From contig NC_134993.1 of assembly GCF_050947335.1 (NCBI RefSeq), positions 5,580,001 through 5,644,000 on the forward strand: a DNA stretch of 64,000 nt, read 5' to 3'. This document shows, piece by piece, positions 29,666 to 44,390 of this stretch. This DNA comes from Megachile rotundata. Its lineage: Eukaryota > Arthropoda > Insecta > Hymenoptera > Megachilidae. A model generated the notes under the pieces. That model worked only from the letters and a program-made list of their open reading frames with translations, did not search any database and was not told the origin of the DNA. Within the stretch, counting starts at the first letter, position 1, and every line of letters begins with the position of its first letter. The translations under genes and the position numbers were made by a program.

Positions 29666-31744
29666 CACAATCACAATCACACAATCACGATCACACAATC
29701 ACAATCACACAATCACAATCACACAATCACAATCACACAATCACAATCACACAATCACAATCACACAATCACAATCACACAACCACAATCACACTATCAC
29801 AATCACACAATCACAATCCCACAATCACGATCACACAATCACAGTCACACAATCACAATCACAATCACGATCACACAGTCACGATCACACAATCAGAGTC
29901 ACACAATCACAATCACACAACCACAATCACACAATCATACAGTCACAATCCCACAATCACGATCACACAATCACGACCACACAGTCACGATCACACAATC
30001 ACAATCACACAATCACAATCACACAATCACAATCACACAATCACAATCACGCAATCACAATAACACAATCAGACAATCACACAGTCACACTATCACGATC
30101 ACACAATCACGATCACACAATCACGATCACACAATTACGATCACACAGTCACGACCACATAATCAGAGTCACACAATCACAATCACACAACCACAATCAC
30201 ACAATCACACAGTCACAATCCCACAATCACGATCACACAATCACGACCACACAGTCACGATCACACAATCACAATCACACAATCACAATCACACAATCAC
30301 AATAACACAATCAGACAATCACACAGTCACACAATCACGATCACACAATCACGATCACTCAATCACAATCACACAATCACAAACACACAGTCGCGATCAC
30401 ACGATAACGATCACACGATCACGATCACACAATCACAATCACACAATCACGATCACACAATCACGATCACACAATCACAATCACACAATCACAATCACAC
30501 AATCACAATCACACAATCACAATCACACAATCACACTGTCACAATCCCACAGTCACGATCACACAATCAGAGTCACACAATCACAATCACACAACCACAA
30601 TCACACAATCACACAGTCACAATCCCACAATCACGATCACACAATAACGACCACACAGTCACGATCACACAATCACAATAACACAATCAGACAATCACAC
30701 AATCACACAATCACACAATCACACAATCACGATCACACAATCATGATCACACAATCACGATCACACAATCACGATCACACAGTCACGATCACACAATCAC
30801 GGTCACACAATCACGATCACACAATCACCATCACACAATCACCATCACACAATCACAATCACACAATCAAGGTCACACAATGACGATCACACAATCACGT
30901 TCACACAGTCACGATCACACAATTACGATCACACAGTCACGATCACACAATCACGATCACACAATCACAATCACACAATCACAATCACACAATCACAATC
31001 ACACAATCAAAATCACACAATCACAATCACACAATCACACTGTCACAATCCCACAGTCACGATCACACAATCAGAGTCACACAATCACAATCACACAACC
31101 ACAATCACACAATCACACAGTCACAATCCCACAATCACGATCACACAATCACGATCACACAGTCACGATCACACAATCATGATCACACAATCACGATCAC
31201 ACAATCACGATCACACAATCACAATCACACAATCACAATCACACAATCACAATCACACAATCACAATCACACAATCAAAATCACACAATCACAATCACAC
31301 AATCACACTGTCACAATCCCACAGTCACGATCACACAATCAGAGTCACACAATCACAATCACACAACCACAATCACACAATCACACAGTCACAATCCCAC
31401 AATCACGATCACACAATCACGACCACACAGTCACGATCACACAATCACAATCACACAATCACAATCACACAATCGCAATCACACAATCACAATATTACAA
31501 TCGCAATCACACAATCACAATAACACAAGCAGACAATCACACAATCACACAATCACACAATCACGATCACACAATCACAATCACACAATCACAATCACAC
31601 AATCACAATCACACAATCACAATCACACAATCACAATCCCACAATCACGATCACACAATCACGATCACACAATCACAATCACACAATCACAATCACACAA
31701 TCACAATCACACAATCACAATATCACAATCGCAATCACACAATC

Positions 31745-32094
31745 ACGGCCACACAATCACGGTCACACAGTCACTGTCGCGCAATCACGGTCGCGCAATC
31801 ACGGTCGCGCAATTACGGTCACGCAATCACGGTCACACAATCGTGGTCGCGCAATCACGGTCACGCAATCACGGTCACACAATCGTCGTCACGCAATCAC
31901 GGTCACACAATCGTGGTCACGCAATCACGGTCACACAATCGCGATCACACAATCGCGGTCACACAATCATCGTCACACAATCATCGTCACACAACACGAA
32001 CACACAATCACGAACACACAATCACGGTCACACAATCACGGTCACACAGTCACTGTCACACAATCACGGCCACGCAATCACGGTCACACAATCA
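31745..32094 (+). repeat. G-block 3, short form
   Basis: A near-identical copy of G-block 1 at offset 9,604, entered from AATATCACAATCGC and left into AATCAAAACC and a Q-type ATG mark (32189). It sits near the 3' end of higher-order copy 1, so copy 1 holds both G-block forms. Confidence 0.92.
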
Positions 32095-32461
32095 CGATCA
32101 CACAGTCACGATCACACAATCACAATCACACAATCACAATCACACAATCAAAACCACACAATCACAATCACACAATCAAGGTCACACAATGACGATTACA
32201 CAATCACGATAACACAATCACGATCACACAATCACGTTCACACAATCACAAACACACAGTCCCGACCACTCGATCACGATCACACAATCACGATCACACA
32301 GTCACGATCACACAATCACAATCACACAATCACAATATTACAATCGCAATCACACAATCACAATAACACAATCAGACAATCACACAATCACACAATCACA
32401 CAATCACGATCACACGATCATGATCACACAATCACGATCACACAATTACGATCACACAATC

Positions 32462-32972
32462 ACGGCCACACAATCACGGCCACACAATCACGGTCACTAA
32501 ATCACGGTCACAAAATCACGCTCACACAATTATGGTCACACAACTGGAACACACAATCACGAACACACAATCACGGTCACACAATCACGGTCACACTATA
32601 ACGGCCACACAATCACGGCCACACAATCACGGTCACACAGTCACTGTTACACAATCACGGTCGCGCAATCACGGTCGCGCAATCACGGTCACGCAATCAC
32701 GGTCACGCAATCACGGTCACACAATCGTGGTCGCGCAATCACGGTCACGCAATCACGGTCACACAATCGTCGTCACGCAATCACGGCCACACAATCGTGG
32801 TCACGCAATCACGGTCACACAATCGCGATCACACAATCGCAGTCACACAATCATCGTCACACAATCATCGTCACACAACACGAACACACAATCACGAACA
32901 CACAATCACGGTCACACAATCACGGTCACACAGTCACTGTCACACTATCACGGCCACGCAATCACGGTCACA
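32462..32972 (+). repeat. G-block 4, long form
   Basis: The sister of G-block 2 at offset 5,282, lying at the exact junction between the two higher-order copies. It is preceded by CAATTACGATCACAC from the end of copy 1. Confidence 0.92.
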
Positions 32973-35900
32973 CAATCACGACCACACAGTCACGATCACA
33001 CAATCACAATCACACAATCACAATCACACAATCACAATCACACAATCAAAACCACACAATCACAATCACACAATCAAGGTCACACAATGACGATCACACA
33101 ATCACCATCACACAATCACGATCACACAATCACAATCACACAATCACGATCACACAATCACGATCACTCAATCACAATCACACAATCACAAACACACAGT
33201 CGCGATCACACGATCACGATCACACGATCAAGATCACACAATCACAATCACACAATAAACGCCACACAATGACGATCACACAATCACCATCACACAATCT
33301 CGACCACACAATCACGATCACACAATCACGATCACACAATCACGATCACACAATCACGATCACACAATCACGTTCACACAATCACAAACACACAGTCCCG
33401 ACCACTCGATCACGATCACACAATCACGATCACACAGTCACGATCACACAATCACAATCACACAATCAGACAATCACACAGTCACACAATCACGATCACA
33501 CAATCACGATCACACAATCACGATCACACAATCACGATCACACAATCACGATCACACAATCACGATCACACAATCACGATCACACAATCACAATCACACA
33601 ATCACGATCACACAATCACGATCACTCAATCACAATCACACAATCACAAAAACACAGTCGCGATCACACGATCACGATCACACGATCACGATCACACGAT
33701 CACGATCACACGATCACGATCACACGATCACGATCACACAATCACGATCACACAATCACAATCACACAATCACAATCACACAAGCACAATCACACAATCA
33801 CAATCACACAATCACAAGCACACAATCACAATCACACAATCACAATCACACAATCACAATCACACAATCACAATCACACAATCACAATGACACAATCACA
33901 ATCCCAAAATCACAATCACACAACCACAATCACACAGTCACAATCCCACAATCACGATCACACAATCACGATCACACAATCACACTCACACAACCACAAT
34001 CACACAATCACACTGTCGCAATCCCACAATCACGATCACACAATCACGATCACACAATCGTTATCACACAATCATGATCACACAATCACCATCCCACAAT
34101 CACCATCACACAATCACCATCACACAATCACGATCACACAATCACGATCACACAATCACAATCACGCAATCACAATCACACAATCACAATCACACAATCA
34201 CAATCATACAATCACAATCACACAATCACAATCTCACAATCACAATTACACAATCACAATCACACAATCACAATCACACAATCACAATCACACAATCACA
34301 ATCACACAATCACAATCACACAATCACAATCACACAATCACAATCACACAATCACAATCACACAATCACAATCCCACAATCACAATCCCACAATCACAAT
34401 CACACAACCACAATCACACAATCACACAGTCACAATCCCACAATCACGATCACACAATCACGATCACACAATGACGATCACACAATCACAATCACACAAT
34501 CACAATCACACAATCACAATCACACAATCACAATCACACAATCACAATCACACAATCACAATCACACAATCACAATATCACAATCGCAACCACACAATCA
34601 CAATAAAACAATCAGACAATCACACAATCACACAATCACACAATCACGATCACACAATCATGATCACACAATCACGATCACACAATCACGATCACACAAT
34701 CACGATCACACAATCACGATCACACAATCACGATCACACAATCACCATCACACAATCACCATCACACAATCACAATCACACAATCAAGGTCACACAATGA
34801 CGATCGCACAATCACCATCACACAATCACGACCACTCAATCACGATCACACAATCACGATCACACAATCACGATCACACAATCACGTTCACACAATCACA
34901 AACACGCCGTCGCGATCACACGATCACGATCACACAATCACGATCACATAGTCACGATCACACAATTACGATCACACAGTCACAATCACACAATCACAAT
35001 CACACAATCACGATCACACAATCACAATCACACAATCACAATCACACAATCACAATCACACAATCACAATCACACAATCACAATCACACAATCACAATCA
35101 CACAACCACAATCACACAATCACAATCACACAATCACAATCCCACAATCACGATCACACAATCACAGTCACACAATCACAATCACAATCACGATCACACA
35201 GTCACGATCACACAATCAGAGTCACACAATCACAATCACACAACCACAATCACACAATCATACAGTCACAATCCCACAATCACGATCACACAATCACGAC
35301 CACACAGTCACGATCACACAATCACAATCACACAATCACAATCACACAATCACAATCACACAATCACAATAACACAATCAGACAATCACACAGTCACACT
35401 ATCACGATCACACAATCACGATCACACAATCACGATCACACAATCGCGATCACACAATCACGATCACACAATCACGACCACACAGTCACGATCACACAAT
35501 CACAATAACACAATCAGACAATCACACAATCACACAATCACACAATCACACAATCACGATCACACAATCATGATCACACAATCACGATCACACAATCACG
35601 ATCACACAATCACGATCACACAATCACGGTCACACAATCACGATCACACAATCACCATCACACAATCACCATCACACAATCACAATCACACAATCAAGGT
35701 CACACAATGACGATCACACAATCACGTTCACACAGTCACGATCACACAATTACGATCACACAGTCACGATCACACAATCACGATCACACAATCACAATCA
35801 CACAATCACAATCACACAATCACAATCACACAATCAAAATCACACAATCACAATCACACAATCACACTGTCACAATCCCACAGTCACGATCACACAATCA

Positions 35901-36459
35901 GAGTCACACAATCACAATCACACAACCACAATCACACAATCACACAGTCACAATCCCACAATCACAATCACACAATCACAATCACACAATCACAATCACA
36001 CAATCAAAATCACACAATCACAATCACACAATCACACTGTCACAATCCCACAGTCACGATCACACAATCAGAGTCACACAATCACAATCACACAACCACA
36101 ATCACACAATCACACAGTCACAATCCCACAATCACGATCACACAATCACGACCACACAGTCACGATCACACAATCACAATCACACAATCACAATCACACA
36201 ATCGCAATCACACAATCACAATATTACAATCGCAATCACACAATCACAATAACACAATCAGACAATCACACAATCACACAATCACACAATCACGATCACA
36301 CAATCACAATCACACAATCACAATCACACAATCACAATCACACAATCACAATCCCACAATCACGATCACACAATCACGATCACACAATCACAATCACACA
36401 ATCACAATCACACAATCACAATCACACAATCACAATATCACAATCGCAATCACACAATC

Positions 36460-36809
36460 ACGGCCACACAATCACGGTCACACAGTCACTGTCGCGCAAT
36501 CACGGTCGCGCAATCACGGTCGCGCAATTACGGTCACGCAATCACGGTCACACAATCGAGGTCGCGCAATCACGGTCACGCAATCACGGTCACACAATCG
36601 TCGTCAGGCAATCACGGTCACACAATCGTGGTCACGCAATCACGGTCACACAATCGCGATCACACAATCGCGGTCACACAATCATCGTCACACAATCATC
36701 GTCACACAACACGAACACACAATCACGAACACACAATCACGGTCACACAATCACGGTCACACAGTCACTGTCACACAATCACGGCCACGCAATCACGGTC
36801 ACACAATCA
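36460..36809 (+). repeat. G-block 5, short form
   Basis: Offset 4,715 from G-block 3. Two private changes were noticed: TCGAGG instead of TCGTGG at 36559, and GTCAGGCAATC instead of GTCACGCAATC at 36607. Confidence 0.92.
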
Positions 36810-37190
36810 CGATCACACAGTCACGATCACACAATCACAATCACACAATCACAATCACACAATCACAATCACACAATCAAAACCACACAATCACAATCAC
36901 ACAATCAAGGTCACACAATGACGATTACACAATCACGATAACACAATCACGATCACACAATCACGTTCACACAATCACAAACACACAGTCCCGACCACTC
37001 GATCACGATCACACAATCACGATCACACAGTCACGATCACACAATCACAATCACACAATCACAATATTACAATCGCAATCACACAATCACAATAACACAA
37101 TCAGACAATCACACAATCACACAATCACACAATCACGATCACACGATCATGATCACACAATCACGATCACACAATTACGATCACACAATC

Positions 37191-37841
37191 ACGATCACAC
37201 AATCACGATCACACAATCAAGGTCACACAATGACGATCACACAATCACCATCACACAATCACGACCACTCAATCACGATCACACAATCTCGATCACACAA
37301 TCACGATCACAGAATCACGTTCACACAATCACAAACACACAGTCGCGATCACACGATCACGATCACACAATCACGATCACACAGTCACGATCACACAATC
37401 AAGATCACACAGTCACGATCACACAATCAGAGTCACACAATATCAATCACACAACCACAATCACACAATCACACAGTCACAATCCCACAATCACGATCAC
37501 ACAATCACGACCACACAGTCACGGTCACACAATCACAATCACACAATCACAATATCACAATCGCAATCACACAATCACAATAACACAATCAGACAATCAC
37601 ACAATCACACAATCACACAATCACGATCACACAATCATGATCACACAGTCACGATCACACAATCACGATCACACAATCACGATCACACAATCACCATCAC
37701 ACAATCACCATTACACAATCACAATCACACAATCAAGGTCGCACAATGACGATCACACAATCACCATCACACAATCACGACCACTCAATCACGATCACAC
37801 AATCACGATCACACAATCAAGTTCACACAATCACAAACACA
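37191..37841 (+). repeat. Mixed units before S module copy 4
   Basis: This contains an ATG mark, AATCTCGATC, GATCACAGAATC, AATCAAGATC, AATATCAATC, CACGGTCAC, a slip mark, CAATCATGATC, CACCATTACAC and AAGGTCGCAC (ATG 37746). The same order lies 9,327 bp downstream at 46520-46962 but with about 110 bp missing there, since the offset becomes 9,217. Confidence 0.83.
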
Positions 37842-38930
37842 GAGTTGCGATCACACGATCACGATCACACAATCACGATCACACAGTCACGATCACACAA
37901 TCACGATCGCACAGTCACGATCACACAATCAGAGTCACACAATCACAATCACACAACCACAATCACACAATCACACAGTCACAATCCCACAATCACGATC
38001 ACACAATCACGACCACACAGTCACGATCACACAATCACAATCATACAATCACAATCACACAATTACAATAACACAATCAGACAATCACACAGTCACACAA
38101 TCACGATCACACAATCACGATCACACAATCACGATCACACAATCACGATCAAACAATCACGATCACACAATCACGATCACACAATCACAATCACACAATC
38201 ACAATCACACAATCACGATCACACAATCACGATCAATCAATCACAATCACACAATCACAAAAACACAGTCGCGATCACACGATTACGATCACACGATCAC
38301 GACCACACGATCACGATCACACGATCACGATCACACAATCACAATCACACAATCAAGGCCACACAATGACGATCACACAATCACCATCACACAATCTCGA
38401 CCACACAATCACGATCACACAATCACGATCACACAATCACGTTCACACAATCACAAGCACACAGTCGCGATCACTCGATCACGATCACACAATCACGATC
38501 ACACAGTCACGATCACACAATCACAATCGCACAATCACAATCACACAATCACGATCACACAATCACGATCACTCAATCACAATCACACAATCACAATCAC
38601 ACAATAACGACCACACAGTCACGATCACACAATCACAATCATACAATCACAATCACACAATCACAATAACACAATCAGACAATCACACAGTCACACAATC
38701 ACGATCACACAATCACAATAACACAATCAGACAATCACACAGTCACACAATCACGATCACACAATCACGTTCACACAATCACAAGCACACAGTCGCGATC
38801 ACTCGATCACGATAACACAATCACGATAACACAGTCACGATCACACAATCACAATAACACAATCAGACAATCACACAGTCACACAATCACGATCACACAA
38901 TCACGATCACACAATCACGATCACACAATC
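37842..38930 (+). repeat. S module copy 4
   Basis: GAGTTGCG at 37842 and ATG mark at 38366 (+524), with the full set of internal marks. The module is 9,217 bp before S copy 5, twice about 4.6 kb. Units 38931-39132 after it are AAAAACACAGCCGCG with short GATC and N stretches. Confidence 0.9.
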
Positions 38931-39132
38931 ACAATCACACAATCACAATCACACAATCACGATCACACAATCACAAAAACACAGCCGCGATCACACGATC
39001 ACGATCACACGATCACGATCACACGATCACGATCACACAATCACGATCACACAATCACAATCACACAATCACAATCACACAATCACAATCACACAATCAC
39101 AATCACACAATCACAATCACACAATCATACAT

Positions 39133-41130
39133 TCACAATCCCACAATCACGATCACACAATCACGACCACACAGTCACGATCACACAATCGCGATCACAC
39201 AATCACGATCACACAATCACGATCACACAATCACAATCACACAATCACAATCACACAATCAAAACCACACAATCACAGTCACACAATCAAGGTCACACAA
39301 TGACGATCACACAATCACCATCACACAATAACGATCACACAATCACAATCACACAATCACGATCACACAATCACGATCACTCAATCACAATCACACAATC
39401 ACAAACACACAGTCGCGATCACACGATCACGATCACACGATCACGATCACACAATCACAATCACACAATCAACGCCACACAATGACGATCACACAATCAC
39501 CATCACACAATCTCGACCACACAATCACGATCACACAATCACGATCACACAATCACGTTCACACAATCACAAACACACAGTCGCGATCACACGATCACGA
39601 TCACACAATCACGATCACACAGTCACGATCACACAATCACAATCGCACAATCACAATCACACAATCACGATCACACAATCACGATCTCTCAATCACAATC
39701 ACACAATCACAATCACACAATCACGACCACACAGTCACGATCACACAATCACAATCATACAATCACAATCACACAATCACAATAACACAATCAGACAATC
39801 ACACAATCACACAATCACAATCACACAATCACAATCACACAATCACAATCACACAATCATACAGTCACAATCCCACAATCACGATCACACAATCACGACC
39901 ACACAGTCACGATCACACAATCGCGATCACACAATCACGATCACGCAATCACGATCACACAATCACAATCACACAATCACAATCACACAATCACAATCAC
40001 ACAATCACAATCACACAATCACGATCACTCAATCACAATCACACAATCACAAAAACACAGTCGCGATCACACGATCACGATCACACGATCACGATCACAC
40101 GATCACGATCACACGATCACGATCACACGATCACGATCACACGATCACGATCACACGATCACGATCACACGATCACGATCACACGATCACGATCACACGA
40201 TCACGATCACACGATCACGATCACACGATCACGATCACAAAATCACGATCACACAATCACAATCACACAATCACAATCACACAATCACAATCACACAATC
40301 ACAATCACACAATCACAATCACACAATCACAATCACACAATCACAATCACACAATCACAATCACACAATCACAATCACACAATCACAATCCCACAATCAC
40401 AATCACACAACCACAATCACACAGTCACGATCCCACAATCACGATCACACAATCACGATCACACAATCACGATCACACAATCACAATCACACAATCACAA
40501 TCACACAATCACAATCACACAATCACAATCCCACAATCACAATCCCACAATCACACAGTCACGATCAAACAATCACGATCACACAATCACGATCACACAA
40601 TCACAATCACACAATCACGACCACACAGTCACGGTCACACAATCACAATCACACAATCACAATATCACAATCACAATAACACAATCAGACAATCACACAA
40701 TCACACAATCACACAATCACGATCACACAATCATGATCACACAATCACGATCACACAATCACGATCACACAATCACGATCACACAATCACCATCACACAA
40801 TCACGACCACTCAATCACGATCACACAATCACGATCATACAATCACGATCACACAATCACGTTCACACAATCACAAACACACAGTCGCGATCACACGATC
40901 ACGATCACACAATCACGATCACACAGTCACGATCACACAATCACGATCACACAGTCACGATCACACAATCACAATCACACAATCACAATCACACAATCAC
41001 AATCACACAATCACAATCACACAATCACAATCCCACAATCACAATCCCACAATCACAATCCCACAATCACAATCCCACAATCACAATCCCACAATCACAA
41101 TCACACAACCACAATCACACAATCACACAG
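39133..41130 (+). repeat. 1,998-bp tandem duplication, copy 1
   Basis: Starts at TCACAATCCC (39133), which recurs at 41131 and 43171. Markers repeat at 1,998 bp: GACC 39165/41163, ATG 39300/41298 and 39482/41480. It contains a CTCGACC block, an AAAAACACAGTCGCG anchor with a D-run of about 12.5 units (40064-40239), an N-run of about nine units, an AATCAAAC mark, an octamer slip mark and five CCC units. CACGATCTCTC near 39686 is a private change. Confidence 0.93.
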
Positions 41131-43170
41131 TCACAATCCCACAATCACGATCACACAATCACGACCACACAGTCACGATCACACAATCGCGATCACACAA
41201 TCACGATCACACAATCACGATCACACAATCACAATCACACAATCACAATCACACAATCAAAACCACACAATCACAGTCACACAATCAAGGTCACACAATG
41301 ACGATCACACAATCACCATCACACAATAACGATCACACAATCACAATCACACAATCACGATCACACAATCACGATCACTCAATCACAATCACACAATCAC
41401 AAACACACAGTCGCGATCACACGATCACGATCACACGATCACGATCACACAATCACAATCACACAATCAACGCCACACAATGACGATCACACAATCACCA
41501 TCACACAATCTCGACCACACAATCACGATCACACAATCACGATCACACAATCACGTTCACACAATCACAAACACACAGTCGCGATCACACGATCACGATC
41601 ACACAATCACGATCACACAGTCACGATCACACAATCACAATCGCACAATCACAATCACACAATCACGATCACACAATCACGATCACTCAATCACAATCAC
41701 ACAATCACAATCACACAATCACGACCACACAGTCACGATCACACAATCACAATCATACAATCACAATCACACAATCACAATAACACAATCAGACAATCAC
41801 ACAATCACACAATCACAATCACACAATCACAATCACACAATCACAATCACACAATCACAATCACACAATCATACAGTCACAATCCCACAATCACGATCAC
41901 ACAATCACGACCACACAGTCACGATCACACAATCGCGATCACACAATCACGATCACGCAATCACGATCACACAATCACAATCACACAATCACAATCACAC
42001 AATCACAATCACACAATCACAATCACACAATCACGATCACTCAATCACAATCACACAATCACAAAAACACAGTCGCGATCACACGATCACGATCACACGA
42101 TCACGATCACACGATCACGATCACACGATCACGATCACACGATCACGATCACACGATCACGATCACACGATCACGATCACACGATCACGATCACACGATC
42201 ACGATCACACGATCACGATCACACGATCACGATCACACGATCACGATCACACGATCACGATCACACGATCACGATCACACGATCACGATCACAAAATCAC
42301 GATCACACAATCACAATCACACAATCACAATCACACAATCACAATCACACAATCACAATCACACAATCACAATCACACAATCACAATCACACAATCACAA
42401 TCACACAATCACAATCACACAATCACAATCCCACAATCACAATCACACAACCACAATCACACAGTCACGATCCCACAATCACGATCACACAATCACGATC
42501 ACACAATCACGATCACACAATCACAATCACACAATCACAATCACACAATCACAATCACACAATCACAATCCCACAATCACAATCCCACAATCACACAGTC
42601 ACGATCAAACAATCACGATCACACAATCACGATCACACAATCACAATCACACAATCACGACCACACAGTCACGGTCACACAATCACAATCACACAATCAC
42701 AATATCACAATCACAATAACACAATCAGACAATCACACAATCACACAATCACACAATCACGATCACACAATCATGATCACACAATCACGATCACACAATC
42801 ACGATCACACAATCACGATCACACAATCACCATCACACAATCACGACCACTCAATCACGATCACACAATCACGATCATACAATCACGATCACACAATCAC
42901 GTTCACACAATCACAAACACACAGTCGCGATCACACGATCACGATCACACAATCACGATCACACAGTCACGATCACACAATCACGATCACACAGTCACGA
43001 TCACACAATCACAATCACACAATCACAATCACACAATCACAATCACACAATCACAATCACACAATCACAATCCCACAATCACAATCCCACAATCACAATC
43101 CCACAATCACAATCCCACAATCACAATCCCACAATCACAATCACACAACCACAATCACACAATCACACAG
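41131..43170 (+). repeat. 1,998-bp tandem duplication, copy 2 (2,040 bp)
   Basis: Directly adjoins copy 1. It differs in length by +14 bp in an N stretch near 41830, +42 bp in the D-run (42076-42292, about 15.5 units) and -14 bp in the following N-run. These sum exactly to the 42-bp excess. The rest keeps the order of copy 1. A third start (43171-43206) is present but diverges at once. Confidence 0.93.
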
Positions 43171-43476
43171 TCACAATCCCACAATCACGATCACACAATC
43201 ACGATCACTCAATCACAATCACACAATCACAATCACACAATCACGACCACACAGTCACGATCACACAATCACAATCATACAATCACAATCACACAATCAC
43301 AATAACACAATCAGACAATCACACAGTCACACAATCACGATCACACAATCACAATAACACAATCAGACAATCACACAGTCACACAATCACGATCACACAA
43401 TCACAATAACACAATCAGACAATCACACAGTCACACAATCACGATCACACAATCACCATCACACAATCACAATCAC
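43171..43476 (+). repeat. Mixed units with repeated AATCAGAC marks
   Basis: Three successive AATAACACAATCAGAC marks, each followed by CACACAGTCACAC, lie between the end of the 2-kb duplication and the R block. Confidence 0.82.
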
Positions 43477-44170
43477 ACAAGCAACGCCACACAATGACGA
43501 TCACACAATCACCATCACACAATCTCGACCACACAATCACGATCACACAATCACCATCACACAATCACGATCACACAATCACAATCAGACAATCACGATC
43601 ACACAATCACGATCACACAATCACAACCACACAATCACAATCACACAATCAAAACCACACAATCACAATCACACAATCAAGGTCACACAATGACGATCAC
43701 ACAATCACCATCACACAATCACGATCACACAATCACAATCACACAATCACGATCACACAATCACGATCACTCAATCACAATCACACAATCACGTTCACAC
43801 AATCACAAACACACAGTCGCGATCACACCATCACGATCACACAATCACGATCACACAGTCACGATCACACAATTACGATCACACAGTCACGACCACATAA
43901 TCAGAGTCACACAATCACAATCACACAACCACAATCACACAATCACACAGTCACAATCCCACAATCACGATCACACAATCACGACCACACAGTCACGATC
44001 ACACAATCACAATCACACAATCACAATCACACAATCACAATAACACAATCAGACAATCACACAGTCACACAATCACGATCACACAATCACGATCACTCAA
44101 TCACAATCACACAATCACAAACACACAGTCGCGATCACACGATAACGATCACACGATCACGATCACACAA
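43477..44170 (+). repeat. R block, copy 3
   Basis: It starts at ACAAGCAACGCC with ATG marks 43494 and 43690, following the copy at 18295 with the same 196-bp spacing. Unlike the other two copies it does not lead into an S module; its last 220 bp are duplicated instead. Confidence 0.87.
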
Positions 44171-44390
44171 TCACAATCCCACAATCACGATCACACAATC
44201 ACGACCACACAGTCACGATCACACAATCACAATCACACAATCACAATCACACAATCACAATAACACAATCAGACAATCACACAGTCACACAATCACGATC
44301 ACACAATCACGATCACTCAATCACAATCACACAATCACAAACACACAGTCGCGATCACACGATAACGATCACACGATCACGATCACACAA
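43951..44390 (+). repeat. 220-bp tandem duplication (two copies)
   Basis: TCACAATCCC at 43951 and 44171, GACCAC near 43983 and 44203, and GATAACGATC at 44141 and 44361 give a constant 220-bp offset. The second copy ends at 44390, where TCACAATCAC replaces TCACAATCCC. Confidence 0.9.

Larger units (their letters stand above)
27180..32461 (+). repeat. Higher-order unit, tandem copy 1 (5,282 bp)
   Basis: The unit starts at ACGGCC inside G-block 2 and ends where the same word begins again at 32462. It contains G-block 2, a CTCGACC block (ATG 27987), a short D-run, mixed N-runs, the rare CACAATCGTTATCAC near 28745, B block (29432), R-like and Q-like segments, and G-block 3. Offset to copy 2 goes 5,282, 5,309, 5,365, 4,827, 4,715, 4,729, so several internal length changes are present. 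The largest is about 540 bp missing from copy 2 between 29432 and 30880. Confidence 0.9.
32462..37190 (+). repeat. Higher-order unit, tandem copy 2 (4,729 bp)
   Basis: This begins at the same word as copy 1 (27180) and follows it marker by marker: CTGGAAC 32544, CTCGACC block 33269, CAATCGTTATCAC, B block 34797, ATG 35707, G-block 5 at 36460, Q mark 36918 and the ATG at 37149. It ends at CAATTACGATCACAC, where copy 1 restarts a G-block and this copy continues with GATC units. The D-run after 33660 is 42 bp longer than in copy 1. Confidence 0.9.

Noticed and set aside
27180..37190. Tandem transposons or a retroelement as the source of the roughly 5-kb unit
   Set aside because: No terminal inverted or long terminal repeats with distinct sequence, no reverse transcriptase or transposase frame, and the whole unit is made of the 14-bp repeat.
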